Positions 23,527-34,880 of a stretch of 64,000 nt of DNA are shown one piece after another; the stretch's first letter is position 1, and every line of letters starts with the position of its first letter. Made by a program: the position numbers and the translations under genes. The stretch is from Hydractinia symbiolongicarpus (lineage: Eukaryota; Cnidaria; Hydrozoa; Anthoathecata; Hydractiniidae): contig NC_079880.1 of NCBI RefSeq assembly GCF_029227915.1, positions 13,286,001-13,350,000 on the forward strand. The letters are read 5' to 3'. A model generated the notes under the pieces. That model saw only the letters and a program-made list of their open reading frames with translations, had not been told where the DNA came from and made no database searches.

Positions 23527-24783
23527 ATGAAAATCGCCGTGTGTTTTGCAGCTTTATTTGTTATCAGCTTTGCAGCGCCAATCTATGAAGGTAAGTCCGT
23601 AGCAAATGAGATGTGAAGTGTGGAAAGTAATGAATTTCCTTATTGCTGGGTTTTTTTATTGAACTACTTGCTATTCAAAGTTATTTATCTTTAATATCTA
23701 GGCGACGAAAATAAGGTGGTAGAAGAAGCAACAGCTACGGGAGAGGTGAATGCTGTATCTGTACGTGAAAGAGAAGTAGAAAAACAGTTGGGAGATCTAA
23801 CGGTGGCAGAAGAAAACCGTGAAGTAGACGAATTGGAGGATCTAGAAGTCGAAGATCAGTCCGACGTTAAAGATGATGCCAGAGAGCAGTCCGACGTTGA
23901 GGATGATGCCGAAGATCAGGCCGACGTTGAGGATGATGCTGAAGATCAGGGCGACGTTGAGGATGATGCCGAAGATCAGGCCGACGTTGAGGATGATGCT
24001 GAAGATCAGGCCGACGTTGAGGATGATGCGGAAGATCAGGCCAACGTTGAGGATGATGCCGAAGATCAGGCCGACGTTGAGGATGATGCCGAAGATCAGG
24101 CCGACGTTGAGGATGATGCCGAAGATAAGGCCGACGTTGAGGATGATGCCAGAGATCAATCCGACGTTGAGGATGATGCCAGAGATCAATCCGACGTTGA
24201 GGATGATGCCAGAGATCAATCCGACGTTGAGGATGATGCCGAAGATCAGTCCGACGCTGAGGATGATGCCGAAGATCAGTCCGACGCTGAGGATGATGCC
24301 GAAGATCAGTCCGACGTTGAGGATGATGCCGAAGATCAGTCCGACGTTGAGGATGATGCCGAAGATCAGTCCGACGTTGAGGATGATGCCGAAGATCAGT
24401 CCAACGTTGAGGATGATGCCGAAGATCAGTCCAACGTTAAAGACGGTGCCGAAGATCAGTCCAACGTTGAAGACGGTGCCGAAGATCAGTTGGACGTTGA
24501 GAACGATGTTGAAAATCATTCTGAAGGTAACTATAACAATAAGTACGACGCTTTAGAAGATAATTCTGAAAATCTCCACACGCAAGGTAACTCTGACGCA
24601 CATGATACAGGCGATGTGTTGGAAGATGAATCCGACAGATCCGATACAGAATTCGAGAAATCAAATGATGACACTAACGATAAGATCGACAATGAATCAG
24701 TAGTCGTCAACAAGGACGAGGGACAGGTGGAGGACACAGAAGAGGAATCCAGCTTAGATATGGACTTAGTATGGCCACAATAG
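23527..24783 (+). CDS. Secreted, highly acidic tandem-repeat protein (two exons)
   Basis: Exon 1 (23527-23590) encodes a clear signal peptide, MKIAVCFAALFVISFAA, and ends at a GTAAGT donor in phase 1. Exon 2 starts at 23702 after a TAG acceptor and continues in frame to the TAA ending at 24783. The total is about 376 residues. After a short acidic leader come 22 copies of a ten-residue unit, consensus (A/R)EDQ(S/A)DVEDD, then a Ser/Asp/Glu-rich tail ending in LVWPQ. There are no cysteines in the repeat region and no Gly-Lys/Arg amidation sites, so an amidated neuropeptide precursor is unlikely. Such chains are disordered and can bind calcium or other cations. A role in matrix, mucus, mineral or capsule packing is only a guess. 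The long frames antisense to the repeats are by-products. Confidence 0.85.
23851..24510 (+). repeat. 22 tandem copies of a 30-bp unit
   Basis: Unit GAAGATCAGTCCGACGTTGA plus GGATGATGCC, repeated without interruption and always 30 bp, so the coding frame is kept. Variants are clustered (GCC for TCC in the first third, AGAGATCAAT in three neighbours, GACGCT in two neighbours), which indicates local duplication of neighbouring units. Confidence 0.95.
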
Positions 24784-26630
24784 GTTGGAGTGTAACTTCT
24801 CTCTTAAATTTATGTTATTAGTTCAGTCTTAAATAATACAAAAAATTTGTATAAATATGGTTGTTCCCTATTCCGCCCTTTTTTTAGTTTTGAAAGAGCT
24901 AATTTTATGGATCGAAAAATTAGTATTGCAACGTTGGCGCCCACCAAGCTTTTAGACCAGTACTTTTTTGGAGAATCATACGCTTATATGAAATTAACGT
25001 GTTTGAATTTTATATAAAATTGGCCAACTAGATGTAGGAACGTAGATCTCTTGTGTTTTAAAAGTGCGTTTAGCCGCGTGCCGTTGTTTTTTATTCGCTC
25101 GTTTTCCTCAAATTTGTGATGCAGCTATTGCGAACTCTGGCACCCTAACGATATAGACCACAATCAAACGCTTTGTTTGTATTTTAGCTAACATGGAAAC
25201 AACAGAAAGTTGTTAACAGCCGTAATGTTTCAAGATTGAACAGTGTTTCAAAGTGATTTTTCTCCATTTTGTAAGAAATTCAACTTCTGCTTAAATTTGT
25301 TGTTGAACGTTGTTTTTTACTCAAAACTTTAAGGAGAGTTAAATTTAACGAATTATAGATTATAGTTTAATAACTCGTGTGTTATAATTACCACTTCCGT
25401 CGTTCGATGCTTCCAATAATCAAATGATCTACTCGATTGCTGTTCAAATAATATCAGAAATGTTTTTTCCATTTCTCGTACATGACTAGAAAAACAAAAC
25501 AAAATTCGTCATAAACAAATACCGTTTGCAAACCAATAATATCAATAAATGAACTTAATTGAAGCAGGTAAATATAACAAAATCTATGTTCTATTGCCAC
25601 AAAATTCATATTTTTGTTAAATGGTATAATTAACTTGTCTTGTGTCTGTGTATGTGCACTCTATGTGTGTGCGGATAACATGGCTGTATTTATACTGCGA
25701 TGAATAGTTGGTGTAAAAACATTTTGCCCGACAGTACAAATACCTCAGTTGATGCAATTTCCTCTCTTTTTCGTACCTCAAATTATGCGACGAATCGATG
25801 CATAAATTGGAAACAATGTCGAAAGAATTCCGTCAGTTTAAACAATCAATGATATTTTTGACTGTAAAGTTTATTGCTGTGATCTAATGCTTTGTCATCG
25901 ATGTTAATGTGTTTGTTTTTCAATTGTGGCCGAAATTATTTGCTTTTATAAGGGAAACGATAAACATAACAGTTCCATATTGTATCCGTCAACAAAAATA
26001 ACTACCTACCAACTAACTTATGTTCAATATCTTATATATTGCAACTTATTCTGTCTGCCCTAGTGTTAAACAGATCACCAAAGGTTTTTTTTGTCCGACT
26101 CATTGTTACGACCTCTCGATTATACTGCTGAAGTAATCAATTGCGTCGAACTTTTCCACTCCGATGATTACTTCATCTCGGTAAAAGTGCAACAAAAATA
26201 CGCACCATGCTCTTGAGTTAGATAAACTTCGATCGACTGAATGGTCGATTAATAAAAAATCAGGACATATTTCGGAAGATAGTTAAACCTAAGTTTGTTT
26301 ACAACTGTTTCATGTGAATTACAACAACGTTAGCAAGGTCGAGCGAATAATTCAGTTTAAAATTAGACATACAACCGTGGACATAAGCCAGCAAAAAGAA
26401 GAGAGGAATTTTTTTAATTTAATTATTAAGAACACCGTTTCTATCTCAGTATCACGCACTTTAAATCTCCTAATGTTTACAGCAGACTTAGTGGACTTAG
26501 CGCTTTGAGTTTGAAGCCAGCCCGCCCAATTCTTGTCGTATTTCGGACTCAATGGGCCTTCATAACACATGAGTCTAAAATAAGACAACCGGATTGCTCC
26601 TTAATGCAACCATTGTCGAAAGTTAAAGTA
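24784..26630. other. Intergenic, no gene recognised
   Basis: AT-rich sequence after the acidic gene. Short opposing frames at 26314-26588 look non-coding. No repeat structure was found. Confidence 0.4.
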
Positions 26631-27870
26631 TTTGGTAAAAACATTGTGCAATTTTTGTCAACATACTATGCAAGACAAAAATGTAATATATTTCTTTTAG
26701 CAATATATTTCGAAGTATTACTTCATCATCAGGCTATAAATAAAAGTATTTAAACAGTAAAACTGCTAAATAAAAAGTATTCATATCAACATATACCTAC
26801 ATACACTATACACAAGTTAAAAGGTATTAAATGATTAAAATTCCCATGAGGGATAAGTCATAATTAAACTTTTATTACTAATTCACGACTTTTAAACTCG
26901 TCCTTTGTGTTTATTTTAGGCTTTTTTTTCCCGAATGAAAAGTCCCTCCAGTGTCATTAAATGATATTTCGACTTATTCGATTTTCCCACTTTTTCTGCA
27001 TGATTGATTGATAGATCCACATTACATGTTGTGATATGACGTCCCACGGCTATATTTATGCTTTTCGATACGGGAAGATGTCGGGTAGTCTGTCCCACAT
27101 AACACGATAGAATTGTGAACACGTTATTTTGTACACTAAACCGCTATGCATTGGCTTCGCCACAGGTGCTTTCAATGATGGTAGAATTGATTTTATTTTC
27201 TTAATTGTAGACACAATTTTGCATGGTGCCTTGATGCATTTTAACGAGCATTCAAATTTCTCCTTCAACTTCCCTCGATATTAAAGAAAAACAAGTTTTC
27301 TCTCTGCTTCGTCGTCGTTACTTTCTTCTACCGTAGGTGGTTTTGTTCGTTACATATTTTCCAGGATCCTCGATTATTTCCTTGTAAATAGATGGAGGGT
27401 ACTAGTTATTCTCAAGGAGAGATTTTGCGTTCAAGAGACTTTGATGAAAATTTTCTCCCAGGTACTACATGCGTAATGAATCCTATACACCAGACCGGTT
27501 ACTACGGAACGTTTATACTTTATGGGAGCTAGCGAATGGAAGTTCATTGTTAATTCTGTGTCACTATACCACCTTGATGTTAAATTCTCGACTCTGTGTA
27601 TGATTTGCATGTCCAGAAATCGAATACTGTCTTTTTGTTCTCTTTCCACGGTAAACTTTAGGTTGGGATGGAAGTTGTTTATTTCCATAAGTTTGTCATT
27701 AATTTGTTCTCTATTGTTATCTCTCAGGATACCATCCATGTATTTCCAAAGTTTGTCATTAATTTGTTCTCTATTGTTATCTCTCAGGATATCATCCATG
27801 TACCGGGAGTATAGCTTTGCGTCGTTTTTGCATAGTATGTTGACAAAAATTGCACAATGTTTTTACCAAA
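26631..27870 (-). pseudogene. Penelope-like retroelement fragment (RT end plus GIY-YIG endonuclease)
   Basis: On the minus strand the fragment begins in the RT catalytic region (LYSRYMDDIL near 27800). It continues through FHPNLKFTVEREQK, RFLDMQIIHR, NFHSLAPIKYKRSVVTGLVY and RIHYACSTWE. After frameshifts it reaches the endonuclease (VYKITC, then CYVGQTTRHL and the His/Glu region ending LEGLFIREKK). GIY-YIG after an RT of this kind is the hallmark of Penelope-like elements. The 3' end carries TGATGAAGTAATACTTCGAA at about 26709-26728. The flanks 26631-26673 and 27828-27870 are perfect 43-bp inverted copies, so a piece of RT coding sequence is joined in reverse beyond the 3' end, as happens in rearranged copies of this class. 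5'-truncated and dead. Confidence 0.82.
27691..27810 (-). repeat. 60-bp tandem duplication covering the YMDD motif
   Basis: Two head-to-tail units of 60 bp differ by a few bases. They encode YMDDILRDNNREQINDKL twice in a row (the second has YMDG). The length is a multiple of three, so the frame is kept, but a duplicated catalytic loop should destroy RT activity. Confidence 0.85.
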
Positions 27871-28060
27871 TAAGTTATTGACCTTCAAAATGTTGGAAAA
27901 AAGAACAAAATAATGTAACATAACTGTAATTCATACAACAAATTATTTTCCATAAAACACCTTACATTAAAAATAAGCAAACAAACCCCAAAAAAATTCT
28001 AATTTTACATTTATCCAAGAAAAAACACAAAGTTTTAGAATTACAAAGTTTATAATCCTT

Positions 28061-28324
28061 TACCAGTTAACCATTTCCGCAATGCCGCTGAATTTTTAAA
28101 CCAGAGCACACACGTCGCACGTGCCATCTACAAATGATATGACATCTCCACCAGAAGCAATACCTTTTACATATCTTAACTTTTTTATATCGACACCGTT
28201 GCGGGGGTTTTGAAGTTCTTCGTCGGGCCATCATTCTTCGTGTTCTACTCGACGATTGAACTTCTTCAAATTACGAGAATATTAACAGAAAACATAGGAC
28301 TGTAACAAAAAGAAATTTTTTCAT
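28061..28324 (-). pseudogene. Cationic six-cysteine secreted peptide, paralogue C (one stop)
   Basis: The ATG at 28324 begins a signal-peptide-like stretch, MKKFLFVTVLCFLLIFS, followed at once by TAA (28273-28271). The same frame then stays open for an Arg/Lys-rich segment and a cysteine block (CKRYCFWWRC, then CRWHVRRVCSG) that matches the intact gene at 40130. The cysteine spacing agrees with that gene. A single stop in an otherwise open, well-conserved frame suggests recent loss, a null allele or a sequencing error. It has 17 codons before the stop, and after CSG the frame runs about ten codons further than in the 40-kb gene. It lies about 12 kb away and on the opposite strand. Confidence 0.72.
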
Positions 28325-29151
28325 CTTCTTCGTTCAATGTCGAAATTATCATTGCGTGTTTGTCAATTCTTTGGGTTGTAATTAATCATGCTTTGAAACT
28401 CGTAACTTAAAGTAGTAATTACTCTTGTGGTCTTTTCTTACGCGAAATGACTTTGTTATTGAATTCTTTTAGGTATTTTGCAAATGGAAATTTCGTCGGT
28501 TGTAATTTCATACAAAACTAATCTGTAGCCCGGGGATAAATTCACGGCTTCGACCGGCTTTTTATGTATCGTATTTGGTGTAACATGACTTTCATCTAAT
28601 GCACAAACAGACAATATAAGGGTATTAGTAACATAGAGATAAAAAGATTTTACATTTCTGTCTGAAATTACGATTCAACTTTATTCATAGCCAAATGTAG
28701 ATTACCACTTTGTAACACAGAAAGCGTGAATTGTGCCTTTAAGGAAATACTGACAATGTAGAAATACACGTTTTTTTATAAGAATATGATTTTAAGAATA
28801 TCAAGCTGGTATGTCAGGTTAAGAAAATAAGACTATTGTTTAGAACAATACATAGCTCTCATAACTACACAAAATGGTGCTTGAATTAGAGTGCCTTTTT
28901 CATAAGGGGCCAGCAACAAAAAGCCTTTGTCCTACTTTGCGTAATTTTTTCATGAGTTCTTAACACCCAACTCCTATTCTTTTGGGAAAAAGAGGCCTAA
29001 GAATGACTTCCAAAATACACTTTATGAGGCTACTTCTATCTGATAAAAAGATATCCGTCACATTTTTTTTTATATTTATATATTACTTTTTATATATTTC
29101 TGAAGAATAGTTGTCGAAACGTGACAAAAGTTTATTGTTGCTTGCACAGAA
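28325..29151. other. Intergenic, no gene recognised
   Basis: AT-rich, no ORF or repeat of note. It would contain the promoter of the minus-strand peptide copy, but no clear TATA box could be chosen. Confidence 0.4.
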
Positions 29152-29584
29152 CAGTCAGGGTAAACTGATGATTAGTCTGTAACAGAACATATAGTTAGCC
29201 GATGCAGGATAATTATGCGCTCTGCACAGCATAATTAGCCCTTATAGGCTTCTTTGTGCTTTTCACTTTTACATGTTATTTACTAGAAATTAGAATTGCG
29301 TGTTGTTAAGTAATACGACATACTGCTACAGTAAAATAATATCTTTTTTGCATAAACATTTGTTCCTTTTTACGTTTTAATTGAAGCACAACATAAACCA
29401 ATTATATATATATAGATGGTTATGGGGAGATCTATAACGAAATAAAGTATATAAAGGTAAGTGAAACACATATCTATCGTATAATTAGCTGTATGAGCGG
29501 CTAATTATACTGTACGCGGCGTATATATAATTATTCCGCACCTAATTACCCTATTACTGCATAATCATCAGTCCTCCGTGAGTA
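29152..29584. mobile_element. MITE related to the element at 2832, with TAATTA palindromes
   Basis: The left end CAGTCAGGGTAAACTGATGA and the right end are approximate inverted copies that share ACTGATGATTA. The interior has several TAATTA-centred short palindromes (ATAATTAG, CTAATTAT, CTAATTAC). The terminal CAGTCAGGGTAAAC is shared with the element at 2832-3322, so both seem to belong to one family with different inner repeats. Confidence 0.55.
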
Positions 29585-30403
29585 CCTAATGTGCTGAAAG
29601 AACTTTCCTGAACTCATCCATAGTATCACAAAATATTTTTTTAAGATTTGTTAGGATTGGGGAGAATTTTAAAATTTTTCAAATAATACCAATTAATTTA
29701 TCACATGCAATTCTGTGTTTACCCTTTTTTGTTTCAATTTGTTCAAATTAAAATTTTTAAATTCGGTATTCTTTAACTTTTTGGATTTCTCAAACAAAAC
29801 TATAACCAAAACTATAATCAGTTTCTTCAAAATAAAAAATTGCAACTAGTCAGACTCTTAAAGAAGAAATTCAAATTTGAGAATTCTAATCAAAAAAGAA
29901 TAATAAATAAACGATAAAACTTGTTGAATTCAATATTATCAATTTCGACAAAATAAAACCAGTAACGTCCACAGATTTTAAAGTCATAAAGAGGAAATCT
30001 GTTAAAAATATACAAATCAATGCCATGGAATGCATATAAGCGACAATGGCTAACAAATTTCTTAAAATAATTTTCAGGTTTATGCTGCTGACCTCATCAA
30101 TAGTTTCTCTTCGTAAGTGGTTTTTTTCACGGGTTCATCGCGTAGAAACATGACGCTTGATCAAAATGATGTATATGATCATGTTCATTTAACGAACAGA
30201 TAAGGAGATATATACATTTAAAAAATTTTCCCTCCAAATTACAATTTTTTTAAAAAAAATTCGTATACCCGTTGCCTTCATCGTATAGATCTTGAAAGTT
30301 GCAGAGATATTAAGGTTTAAAGATTTATTGATGACGTCATCAACCTGGCCATTTAAAAGCAGACACTCCTTTTCGCAAATAAATTAATCAATAAGCACGA
30401 TAA
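29585..30403. other. Intergenic, probably includes the left end of the next transposon
   Basis: AT-rich; no inverted end could be fixed for the element that follows. Confidence 0.35.
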
Positions 30404-31570
30404 ATGAAAGCAAGGCTACTTTTGTATCAATGTAAACAAACATGGCCAAACAGGTTCAAAGTCAGGGTAAACAGTGTGCATCAATGCATTGTTTTTCCAG
30501 GGAATATTATTTATAGAGAGAGAATTCGTACTAGTATCAATTTTTTTTCATTTCCTATTAAAAATAATGCTGAAGGAAATCAATGGCGTAATTTGATAAA
30601 AAGGAGAAATAATAACGACGGTTTTAGAGTAACAAAACATACTAAAGTTTCTGAAAAGCATTTTGAGGAAAGATGTTTAAACAGACCTCCAGGTGGCGTA
30701 AAGACACGTTTAATAAGCGATGCAAAGCCAATTCTTCAGCAATTGAACAACTTCACTAAACACATTGTCACAATAAAATCTTTGTATAGACTTTCCCCAA
30801 GAAAAAAAGTGAAAACACCTGCTGTCTTAACGAAAAACACGAAAGTATTTCTATTTGTAAAGAGGATGTGGAGAGTGACGATGTAGTAAACGAGGAGCGA
30901 TCTGCAAACATACTAGCTGGGGAAACTAAATTATTAAAAAGCGAAGTTGATAACCTTGAAAGGTTGCTAAAAAGAATAACAAGAAGTGAATAAAATTTTA
31001 ACATTTAAAATAAGTACAACAGAGATTCCCATAGTTGCTCACATAAAATCATGTGATCTTAACTCCTCTCATTATACTGGATTTCCAACATTAAATCGTT
31101 TATACACTGTATTCGAATTGATTGATCCAGGTGTCAATGGAAAAAATGTTTTTTGTACCGGAATCAAGACAACAAAGAGACTGGAAGAGGGAGAAAACGT
31201 TCCTTGCCTCCTCTTTTTTGTTATCTATTAACACTAATAAGACTAATAAGGCAGTGTTTCTCACCTAGCATTTTTGTTTGAAGTGAAAGAACCTACTGTT
31301 GGCACCACAGTGACAACCTGGATTAATTCCTTATTTATTCAATTTGGAAGCATACCCATGTGACCATCTATGAATCAAGTGAAAGCAAATATGCCTAGTT
31401 CAATAAAAGAAAAATTCCCAAATGTTAAATGCATTATTGATGGTGTAGAATTTAAAGTTGAAATACTGCAAGTGAGAGGATTCATGTGGAGCGTATGATT
31501 CAACGACTTAAGTGGCATCATATTTTTAGTAAAGTATTTCCAATAACAATGATGGGCTCGTAAAATCAAG
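30404..31570 (+). pseudogene. THAP-domain / DDE_4-type transposase, degenerate
   Basis: The first segment has a THAP-like zinc finger pattern (NFFSFPIK, QWRNLIKRRN, KVSEKHFEERCLNRPPGG; the usual Cys before xxHF is Ser). Then come a basic stretch and, after a frameshift near 30860, a coiled coil (ETKLLKSEVDNLERLLKRI). Next is HYTGFPTLNRLYTVFELI, the helix-turn-helix that precedes DDE_4 transposases. Further frames give TVTTWINSLF, an SMNQVKANMPSSIKEKFPNV-like stretch and IIDGVEFKV, which holds the first catalytic Asp. At least four stops or shifts are present. The arrangement matches cnidarian IS4EU/ISL2EU-type (PIF/Harbinger-related) transposons; a YqaJ/SWIM gene follows on the other strand. 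Confidence 0.72.
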
Positions 31571-31995
31571 TCATTTCTGTATGTGCTATGCTGGCAAATT
31601 TTCCAGACTCAATTATTGCAATAAGGAAAGAGACTGAATAAAACAAAACATTTTTATTTTATATAGAAGCAATATTTACATGCACATTTTAACAAAATTT
31701 ATGTTTGTACATGTGTTGAAATATGTTTCTGATAAATTTCCGTGAGTAAAAAATTGAAGTAAAAATGAAGTAAATTTTCCCGTAACTTAAACCAGTGTTG
31801 TTCATCCTATCGATTTCTGTCGATTACAATTCCTTTCTTGGTATACAAAATAAAATCGCACCAACTTTGCATGGTTAATTCAAGCTGCATCTGTACCTGG
31901 TCGTAATAGAAATGATTTTTGTGTTCTGGTTTGCTACAAGTTCTAAGCAAGATGTTTTAGATATGAAACAAATATAAACATTGTCCTTGTATTCC

Positions 31996-33990
31996 TCTTA
32001 GCATTTAATTTCTAGAAGACCATAAGGATTGTCTTCTGTATGGTCGATTACTTTACCATCCGGAGTAGCACCAAGAACGTAGTTTGCGTAATCAATAACT
32101 AAACCAACCTGTTCAATTTGTATGTTGTGATTTTGTGATTTCATATACTGCTCATATTTATTTAGTGCTATTGCCTCATAGCTTTTTCCAAAGTTTAACT
32201 TGTGTTGTAAAATTTTGTTTTTTGTTTGTTTTGAAGGTACGAGGTTTTAGCCAAAGTGTGAAATGCTTTGTCCGACTTACGGTTTTTGAGTTTTATTTGA
32301 TCCTTTACAAAAGCTGTGAGTCTATATTTCCGGTATTCAAACCAGGCAGAATCAATTTCCTGTTGTACTGTTGTTGTATATGTTCTGCATCAGTTTGGTT
32401 TATAAATAACTGTTTAACAAATTCTTTTTTGTCTGAAGATAAGTTCCCCATAAATTCAATCATTCTTGATTCACTCTTTCTTAACGTAAATGGTGGGTAA
32501 ATATTAAATTCAGAATTGGTGTTTGCAGAAGTGTCAACCGTGCAGTATACTCTAAAGTCTGAAGGCACAAGTGGACAGTGATGAGATAATAATGAACCAA
32601 GTGACATTTCACCAAAAGATGTCAGAATTTTAGATTTGTCAATTCTGTCAACAACAGCTAGAGCTGGTATGGCTACACTCTCATTTTGCAAAGGAAGTAA
32701 CATCTGGGGTAAGTGGTCAGATTTTAATGTGCGGTTTGAAATTGAGCGTGACACGTAGAGGGTGCTTTTAATACTGTTGATTGGTTTTTTGTCTTTTTAT
32801 TACTGTCTGTATCATCATCATCTTTCCTTTTCCGCGATTCTGGTGACTTAATATTTATTGATAAAATTGGGATTTTAACAACCCTGTCTCGACTTTGTGG
32901 AACAGACCACAAACGCTGTTGTGAAGTACATGCAACAGGTGTAGGAATCTCCTTTAGATTTTCTAACACCCATTTAGCCATAAGTTTTAAAAGAGCAAAT
33001 ACATGTGAGCATGTACAAGGCTTTCCTCCAACGCATTGACAATATGCAAAATATATGCATGGTTCTATATTAGGACCAATTGTAACCCACCGATCAATTT
33101 TCTTTAAACTTGCAGCACAAACACCTTTGATGTAAAATAAATTATCAGTTTGTTTAACATGGATGGAGTTAATATCCAGGTATTGTTTTTCTAAAAGCTG
33201 CTTTTTACGTTCAAAATGCTTTTTAACTAGGGTTGTGTTTTTACTGAGAGTTTTGTTAACCTTCTCATAAATTTTTTTTGTATGTTCAGATGTAAAAACT
33301 GGCATGTGTATGAGACATTTTGACCAAGCAATCAAGCTGTTTAATTTCAACAAGTTTATGTTTTAAAATATCAGGTACATCATTAAGAGGAATTGGCGCC
33401 TTTTTAACTGGAACTACTAAATTCTTTTTGAAGCTTTTAGCTTCTTCCATTTAAACCCCATTATTGGTCAATAAAATGTGGTCTGTTCCATTATCAAAAT
33501 ATCTGAGAACTCTAAAAATAGTAGAAATTACATTAACAAAATGACAGATTATCAAATAAAAACCCCTCTATATAAAAAAACTATTTAAAACTACATACCT
33601 TGTCCTAAGAAGTTTCATTGATTCAAGTGATTTGAGAGACTCATTCAATTAAATGTTCAACCAGCCAACCAATTAAATGTTCACGTTTATACTCGGGAAG
33701 TTTATCAGGTCTATGTGAACATAAGGATCTGCAATGTCGCATTCTTCCAGCTGTATAATTGAATAATCTAACTGTAGAAAAACTTATAAGTATCAGTGAT
33801 GGTTCAGTGTTTTATCACAAGCTTTCTGTCTGGTATGGTTAGCTAGCTAAAGTTGGTTACATACCTTGTATAACTTTGTCATCAACTTGAAAATGCACTT
33901 CATCAGTATAAAATGCCCTTGAGATTTTTGTATCACAGTTCATACTAATCACAAAAAGTGCATGACAGCCTACGATAATGTTTTAAGGGA
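31996..33990 (-). pseudogene. SWIM zinc finger / YqaJ nuclease protein of a DNA transposon, degenerate
   Basis: Minus-strand exons can be traced. One ends at 33865 (donor GTATGT). A second starts at 33771 in matching phase (GRMRHCRSLCSH, then HLIGWLVEHL). Downstream comes a SWIM finger near 33030 (YCQCVGGKPCTCSHVFALL) with EIPTPVACTSQQRLWSVP, and after a frameshift near 32740 a linker. Finally there is a YqaJ-type exonuclease fragment at 32300-31996 (NFGKSYEAIALNKYE, LGATPDGKV, LLEIKC), followed by a stop. YqaJ is a lambda-exonuclease-like recombination nuclease; ISL2EU-type elements are known to carry it beside the transposase. The opposite-strand pairing with the THAP/DDE gene supports one composite element of about 3.5 kb or more. 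Confidence 0.75.
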
Positions 33991-34880
33991 TAACCTGCCT
34001 TACATGTCGCCATGAAAGTTCAGTTTGCCAGAAAATTATACAGGAATGGCCTCACTTTCAACTCCTGACCATGGGAATGACGCTTAATTTGCAAAAAGGA
34101 GTATTCGAGGATCCGCGCTGCCATTGCCGGACAATGATCATTATCATCTTTAGCTATATAGAAGTTGAGGAAAAAGTTAAAGGATCAAAATCAACCAATC
34201 AGATCACAGCAATTAAAGTAATTAACTGTTTTAAGGACGTAGATTGAAGCAATAAATTGATTAAAATCGTATTCTTTTAAAGGGTTTGCTTTCTATTACG
34301 CTTTTTGGCCGTCCTATTCTTACCGACTCACTACACGGACATTTAACATCCTAAATTTTTCCCGGATTTATCTATTATATGAACCTATCAACTAGGTAAT
34401 GGGCATTATATTTCAAGGATAAAATGCACCGAAATAAAAGAACCGTAGCAAGATTTTGCTTAATATTGGAGCAATCTTTTAGAAAGCGAGGTTTGCTTAA
34501 CTTTTCAAAGAAAATATAAAAGTAATGTTTAGCAAGCAACGGTATCCAAAAATATTGTCGTTAAGCAAATTATACCTTTGGTATATTTTGCATTAAATGC
34601 AGTTCTTGTCTGCAAAGCATATGTAAAAAATAGCAAAAGAAATATTTGAAACTGATATAATTTACTTTAATGATAACTTTCATTAAAATAAGCAGAAAAC
34701 TTAAAGTGCTACATCCTTGGTCTTTGTATCTAAAGAAGAAAAAAAGTTCAATATTCGCTGCAGTTATTAATAGACTGCAACAAACAACAACAACAACAAC
34801 ACCTCCCACCTTGAAGCAAGTCTCAATTATAACATTTAAATGCGTGGCAACTGCCAAAAGGAGATACTTACAGTTCTTCA
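33991..34880. other. Intergenic, likely right end of the YqaJ element
   Basis: No gene supported. ACAACAACA microsatellite at about 34780-34800. Confidence 0.35.

Noticed and set aside
23851-24510. CRISPR-like array
   Set aside because: Units are directly adjacent with no spacers, and the genome is eukaryotic.
23842-24556. Long open frames of 225 and 227 codons over the acidic repeats on both strands
   Set aside because: They are a by-product of a 30-bp unit without stops; only the frame with a signal peptide exon and an acidic product makes biological sense.
27522-27881. 119-codon plus-strand ORF
   Set aside because: It is antisense to the Penelope-like RT, and its repeats mirror the 60-bp duplication.
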